Origin: Haliclystus octoradiatus
Taxonomy: Eukaryota > Cnidaria > Staurozoa > Stauromedusae > Haliclystidae
Direction: 5' to 3'
Assembly (NCBI GenBank): GCA_916610825.1
Contig: OU744447.1
Coordinates: 5,587,402 to 5,651,401 of the forward strand
Length of the DNA stretch: 64,000 nt
The notes beneath the pieces were generated by a model that saw only the letters and a program-made list of their open reading frames with translations, did no database searches and was not told the origin of the DNA. Both the position numbers and the translations under genes were made by a program. Position 1 is the first letter of the stretch. Each line of letters starts with the position of its first letter. Shown one piece after another: positions 57,991 to 64,000 of this stretch.

Positions 57991-58134
57991 TAACTCGCAG
58001 TGTTGGGAGACACTTGAAAGCTGAAAAACACTCGCCCTACGGGCTCTTGTTTTTCTGATGCTTTCTTCCAACACCCCTCGTGTTTGGATGAGGCGATCCA
58101 AATACGGCTGCCGTGTGGTAACCCTTTATTGAAG

Positions 58135-58264
58135 CTTTTACTGTCAAATGAAGATTCAATGTTCTGGAATTGATTACGTGATTAATTACAAGGAAAATAA
58201 CTGTATTCTCTTTTCGTATTCTCAAGTTAAGCTTTATGAACTTGAAGGAGTTACCCATGCTGTG
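58135..58264 (+). pseudogene. Orphan fragment of a gene D-like exon 1 (unit 2)
   Basis: Encodes MKIQCSGIDYVINYKENNC and then ILFSYSQVKLYELEGVTHAV before a donor gtaggt; almost the same as the end of gene D exon 1. The following 380 bp match gene D intron 1 (inverted relative to 10670-11059). No further exons follow. Confidence 0.82.
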
Positions 58265-59062
58265 GTAGGTATATCATAGTTAGTTGTCTGATAGATTTCA
58301 TAAACATTTACATTCGTTAAGAGAAAACAATTCTACGTTAACCCTAACTCAAATGCCGAAATTAATATATTTTACAATAATTACAATAACAGCCTGACTT
58401 ATTTAATATTACTTCGCTAAATATTCTAGCTATTTTAATGTAAGATTTAGTGATATTCATCTGAAGAAGAAGCAGATAATAATTTAGCAAGTTCAATCTG
58501 CAATTAGAATAATTAGCGAAAAGGAAACCTGCAAAATTTAACTGTAATCACAATATTACTGAAACTCTTTGTTGTCTGTGAATTTAAATAATTCCAGATA
58601 CACAGTACTTGTGAATATGTATTAACAGAAATCCTATACTAAGTCTAATAAACCACTATATTTGTTATATTTATTTCATTTCTTTATTTTACTATATTAT
58701 ATTTAAAGAACTTAGAATGACCAGCAGCCTCTTCATTGTTTTGTTGTTTCGATCACAAGAAACGAGGCTAATCCTCTGGAAGGTGACGTCAGCTTCACTT
58801 CGGAGCATTGTCCTCGTAGCTGTTGCTACGGAAAGACACGACAGAAGGCTTGAGAAAATAGTCTGGTTTATCAATTTTAGTTTTTATTAAATCTTAATTC
58901 TTACAAGCATTGGTAAGTGCAAGTACATACCATGATGTCGAAACGCAAAATATATGTCCATAGATAGCCAACAAATATATACGGCTCACAAATAAGTAGC
59001 GGAATGGGAGTCGCAGTCCGATTATCTGTCTGAGAAGTTTGACGAAAGTCAAAACAATTTAA

Positions 59063-61104
59063 AGTGGGAATAAACCCCCAGACTATCTTTCCATATGTAG
59101 TAGAACCCAACATGAAAAAAACGATGGCTTAATTTTTTTTTTCGATCTGGAAATTATTTCTTGGTGAAAAATGCCTTCAAAGTGGTGTTTTGACCCAAAT
59201 GTCACTGAGGAAAAAAGGGATTGGATCTAGCTTTATGACGACAAAGTCACAAGTCGTGCGGTTTTTCTAATAGACTTTAGATCGGATTAATCACGCGATG
59301 TTACGTTTGAGATGTCGTAGCTCTGTTACGGCAATCTATTTTTCTCTGCCACAAAACCGAGGTAAGAAAGAACATATAAACTCAAGAGTAGCAAAATTCC
59401 AGATGATTTGATGATTTTGAAGTTCACGAATTTAAAGAAATAAAAATCAGAAAATGTTTCATTCGTAGCGCGCGTTATACAGATTATATTTTGACATATC
59501 ATTCTCACACATATTTAACACATATCAAAAGATTCTCTGGTGAACACAATACGTAGATAAGTAGAATTTATTGTTGTAAGCATATGTCTGAACTGAAAAT
59601 GGAGTATTCCTTTGAGGGTAAAAATCATAACGTATGGTGGGAAACGCTATAAGAACAGCATAACCGTTAGTTTTATAGTCCTCTTTTCACAGAAGCGAAA
59701 TCTGTCTATCTGATTTATCGTCTCTGTATAAAGGTATTTTGTGCAAACTAGCTTCTGCACTGTCTATTAATGGTATTACCACATCCTATATAAACTACAG
59801 ATTGTGACATGATGCTAGCATGTTCTACTTTCTAGCCAAAGGAATGAATACTAGACTGGTAAAAAAATTTGGTGCCGTATGTATAATCAGGAACGAGACT
59901 TGCAATACCCTAATTTTGTTAATCAGATAACGTTGATAGAGAGGATAACAATTTATGCAATGAAGATATACCGCAAAAACCGAAATATGATAGAATATGT
60001 ATTACCGTAGTTCTGGTATACGGCTGTAAACTTGAATAAGAACGCCCAAGCCCTCATATCATGTTTGTACTATTTTCCGATATGTTATAGAATTTTACAG
60101 TGTAATGTACTGAAGAATTTTCAACCTTTTTATAATAATTGAATGCTTGGTGAATGAATGATGAACACTTTGTTAGACTATTGAGTATTATATATCTATC
60201 TACAGTCGTATAAACTATACGATTACATGGTTTACGTTTTACTAGACAAACATTAATTTCAAACTTAAACTTTGAAATGATAATTGAGAAATGCCTATTT
60301 AATAATTTAGTAATATTTGAATAAATCCGAAAAAGTACAATTAATACTTTGCAGTACCAACTATCTCGAGGAAAAGTCATATGTGCATGCCTGTGCAAAT
60401 CGAGTCAGTTTACATTCACATTTAGATCAAGAAAAGGATATCTTGTAGAAATATTTACAGGAACAAATTGCAGATAGAGTTAAAAATAGTTATAACTTAT
60501 ATAGCGTAGGATAAAGCTATTTCAAAGGGCACATGCCTACTAATTAAGATTTGAAGAAGTACTGCGGTCACACAGAATACGTAACTAATATGTATCACTA
60601 GACTAGTCACAAGGAACACTCGCACGGCCTGACATTTGTGTTAATCTGCAATCTATATCAGATTCATCGCGCTTAATGACGCTACGAGAAATTGTTTCGA
60701 CTGAGCGTTGCAATAGATTTTATTCTGCTCCTGAAATCACAAATTGCATCTTTTTTACGTAATTCGGGAGTTTATATGTTTGTTCAAGGCTCAGCCTTGT
60801 CAGAAATTTTTCTTGTGTGACTTCTCGGAACTAGGTCACCTCAAAGATAACGTCGCGTGATCAGCCCACTCTTAAGTCTGTTAGACAAACCGCACGACTT
60901 GTGACTTTGTCGTCATAAAGCTAGATCCAATCCCTTTTTTCTCAGCGACATTTGGGTCAAAACACCACTTTGAAGGCGTTTTTCACCAAGAAATAATTTC
61001 CAGATCGAAAAAAAAATTACACCACTGTTTTGACACCACTGTTTTGTTCACGTCGGGCTCTACTACATATGTAAAGATAGTCAGGGCAGGGGTTTATTCC
61101 CACT
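59063..61104. mobile_element. 2-kb element with long inverted ends and TTAA target duplication
   Basis: Flanked by TTAA (59059-59062 and 61105-61108). Inverted ends start AGTGGGAATAAACCCC and extend at least 220 bp (59063-59285 against about 60870-61104), with patchier matching for a further 100 bp or so. The interior has no recognisable transposase; the frame at 60054-60398 (minus, 114 codons) has no known motif. Probably a non-autonomous piggyBac-type element. Confidence 0.78.
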
Positions 61105-61782
61105 TTAAATAAAATGTACTTTCAAAGCAATACTAACTAACTTCACATTATTTTAAATTTTACAATTTACGTGTATAAATGATATAAAAATAATGCAATG
61201 TAAATAATTTTTTCACAATTAGACAACGAGTTAATGATCACGGTATCCGTATTAAAAAACGAAAATTCACCTGGTGCTATAATTTCATTTTGTTCCGTGA
61301 TAAATTTTGATTCTGAATGCTAACAAATCTCTTCCCGCCCTTTCAATCCCCAATATTCTTGTATCAAGCAAACAAAAACATGAAATTTTGAATCAGTCGA
61401 GTTCAGTTGTAGATTCATACTTTGTCTCCTGTCCACAATTCGTATGACGCTAGTAGCAAGTGAATTGATTTTCGTGGTACACATTTCTTCAAGCGTCAAA
61501 AGCCCTAATGACTCCCATCTCTATTGCTCTTGAGACAAGTGTGGACAATTTCACATCTAACAAATTTATAACAAATATATATAACATAGGAAAATATATA
61601 TAGCGAAAGAATACATTTGGATCTAGACTAAAAACGTTGCTTTCTTTACATTTTCTCTTGAGAACGTTTTAGTCTACATCCAAGGTATCTGGCTTCCAAG
61701 TATTTTTGCATAAAGATCATAAATATTTTTTCTATCGATCCGTGATATCCAGTCAATACCTCGTTGTTTCACTCAATCATAT

Positions 61783-61806
61783 GGTTAGGGTTAGGGTTGG
61801 GGTTAA
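61783..61806 (+). repeat. Short telomere-like stretch
   Basis: GGTTAGGGTTAGGGTTGGGG: about three TTAGGG units, one with a variant base. TTAGGG is the usual metazoan telomere unit; this interstitial run is very short and may be chance or a repair scar. Confidence 0.5.
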
Positions 61807-61865
61807 GTCCCGATCACGTTATAACAACCAGGTCGAGTATAAATACTTTCAGCAGCTCTCATCGG

Positions 61866-61925
61866 TAGTGGTCGATGGTTAGTGCGTCTGGCAAAACTAT
61901 GGTTCATGCCAGTTCAAGTCTTAGT
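61866..61925 (+). repeat. tRNA-like SINE head fragment
   Basis: GTGGTCGATGGTTAGTGCG resembles an A-box region, and AGTTCAAGTCT, 45 bases further, resembles a B-box. Pairing is too poor for a real tRNA. Confidence 0.35.
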
Positions 61926-63385
61926 TTTGTCATTATTTATTTTCATCATTTATGCTTCAAAGTTTTTATAAGTTTACAAGTGTTTAGATGTTCATAATAG
62001 CGGCTGACATTCATAAATCAGATTTACTTTGAAATTTCGTTGGCTCCTGATTGAACGGTAAAACAATAGACATCTAACATCCACGACTTCTGCTGTGGTA
62101 CTGGTTGGATTTTGTTGTGACCTCACTGGTCTGGTTGGTCTGTATATAGGTGCTTTTTGTTTTCCTCTAGTGACAACGCTTTGAGCGTTATTAACAAAAT
62201 CATATTGTATTTTGAAAATGGGATATTGCGGGGGATATTGTCATAAAACATTTGTATATTGTATTAAGCGTTTGTAAAAGAAGAGTCGGATAAACGTTTG
62301 ATGTAAGCTTTGCTATCAATTCGACTATAGAATATAAGGTAAAGCTACTGTATTATATTGGTCTGTGAATTGCTGATATTACTTCATTTTCTACAAACCG
62401 TTGTTAATTACTTTATATGTTAGTAAATTGCTGCTCCCTATTAAATTAGATTTAAAAAATTATGAATGAAATCAATTCTTGCTAGTATTTAATTGAAAAG
62501 TAACTGCAGGGGATCTGCATTGTACTTTCATAGCATCAAGTATAAATTGGCAAACGATAACCCAATTCTATAATCATCCATAGTTTAAAATCAAATAGAT
62601 ATTCTCTCTTACCCAGGGGGCCTTCTTTATTCATCATATATATCAATGACACAAATTTACTTAATTATTTAGGTAAAACTTTCTTGTATTGTAAGTAGTC
62701 GATAGCTCGACAGATAAAATCCGTGTATTCTTTACTATATATACAACATAAGGTCGATACTGATAATGAGATACAATTACTCCAACTGTTTCTGATACGC
62801 TGATTGGCTTTATGTTATATATTTATTTATTATAAATTTGTTTATTATTTTTCATAATTTTGATCATGAATTTTATATTAAGCCTATTTCGTGGAATATT
62901 AGTTGCATATGTTATTCCTATTGGAGGACAACAGCTGACGTCAGAAGGTAGGAGTTTATGAAAACAAGCCAATTAAATCATTCATAAATATTATTAGGAA
63001 ATTTAGGATATATACATATAACTATGTATCATATATGCTATATTTATATTTGTTGAAACATTAAATTTATCATTGCTGACTCAATTTTCAGTTTGTATTA
63101 TAACATCGCAACGCAAAGTGAGTTTTTAGCAATGAAGTTTCTGCTATAGGCTAGAATATTCAGATGAGCTTCTTTTTCTTGTTGATGGATTTCTGGAATA
63201 AATACTAAATCACAATTTTTATAAGCATACATTGCCTAGCTATACTATCAATAATTTGAAGACACAAATCGCTTGTAAGTTAATATAGAAAGAGTGGTGA
63301 TCATCTTCTGGTGTGACACTTCGAAGTAACGTGATGCTAGCATGTTTAATTTTTTACACTCATTTTAGAAATGCTCTGATTATTT

Positions 63386-63868
<483 letters not shown>

Positions 63869-64000
63869 CGCCATCGCCATCAGAGGTTAATTTTCTTGAT
63901 GTCAGAGAAAAGATAAGTTATCGAAGGTATTCTGGTCATTTTACTCTAAACTGGTAACATTATTAGCCTTAACTAATGGAGATACTTTTTGTACTATCTA

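Larger units (their letters stand above)
42834..59519. repeat. Segmental duplication, unit 2
   Basis: Counterpart of 24238-41580, same orientation. Specific to this unit are the foldback element (47313-49715), the insert in G2b (about 52587-53740), and retention of the intron segment deleted in gene B. Confidence 0.9.

Noticed and set aside
57883-58101. 72-codon minus-strand frame as a gene
   Set aside because: It is translated SINE sequence.
60054-60398. 114-codon minus-strand frame as transposase of the TTAA element
   Set aside because: No recognisable DDE or other transposase motif; composition fits AT-rich chance translation.

Overview
This window looks like AT-rich genomic DNA from an invertebrate animal. 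Coding regions are split into short exons with GT/AG borders, and the repeats are metazoan types: Ty3/gypsy LTR retrotransposons, CR1/jockey-like LINE fragments, tRNA-derived SINEs, TTAA-flanked elements, a hAT-like element and long microsatellites. I cannot name the species. There are no bacterial-style operons, rRNA genes, convincing free tRNA genes or CRISPR arrays.

The host genes are a small family of predicted secreted or surface proteins. The shared plan is exon 1 (signal peptide plus a cysteine-rich PAN/apple-like module, about 105 aa, donor in phase 0), a 19- or 22-nt micro-exon, and then one or more exons for a roughly 140-aa domain that I cannot name with confidence. Gene D (minus, 11374 to about 3321) has four tandem domain exons; every one has a phase-1 acceptor, a phase-1 donor and a length divisible by 3. 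Genes A (plus, 14380-16806), B (minus, 33609-26617) and C (minus, 50427-45213) have one domain exon each and end at a shared stop position. B is broken by a retrotransposon. Gene A's start codon lies in the last copy of an 11-unit 55-bp tandem repeat, so ten extra start codons with short reading frames lie upstream.

B and C are the two halves of a segmental tandem duplication: unit 1 is 24238-41580 and unit 2 is 42834-59519. Its history can be read from nested insertions. A tRNA-derived SINE inserted first with a 16-17 bp target duplication. Gypsy element G2 then inserted into the SINE tail (target duplication TCATT, the same in both units). The block was then duplicated, with one end inside a 2-kb TTAA-flanked element. 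After the duplication, unit 1 gained gypsy element G1 in exon 1 of gene B (LTRs identical by eye, intact gag-pol of 1344 codons). Unit 2 gained a 2.4-kb TTAA-flanked palindromic foldback element in intron 1 of gene C, and a 1.15-kb insertion inside its G2 copy.

Region by region: 1-3.3 kb is a LINE remnant plus unassigned sequence; 3.3-11.4 kb is gene D; 11.4-14.4 kb is the D/A intergenic region with a shared promoter-like element, a SINE and the 55-bp array; 14.4-16.8 kb is gene A; 17-24 kb is repeat debris (gypsy remnant, hAT-like element, inverted-repeat cluster); 24.2-41.6 kb is duplication unit 1; 41.6-42.8 kb is a spacer with a LINE 3' end; 42.8-59.5 kb is unit 2; 59-61.1 kb is the rest of the TTAA element; 61.1-64 kb is intergenic and ends in a roughly 480-bp ATT microsatellite.

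All similarity statements are by-eye comparisons within the window or recognition of family motifs; no database search was run.
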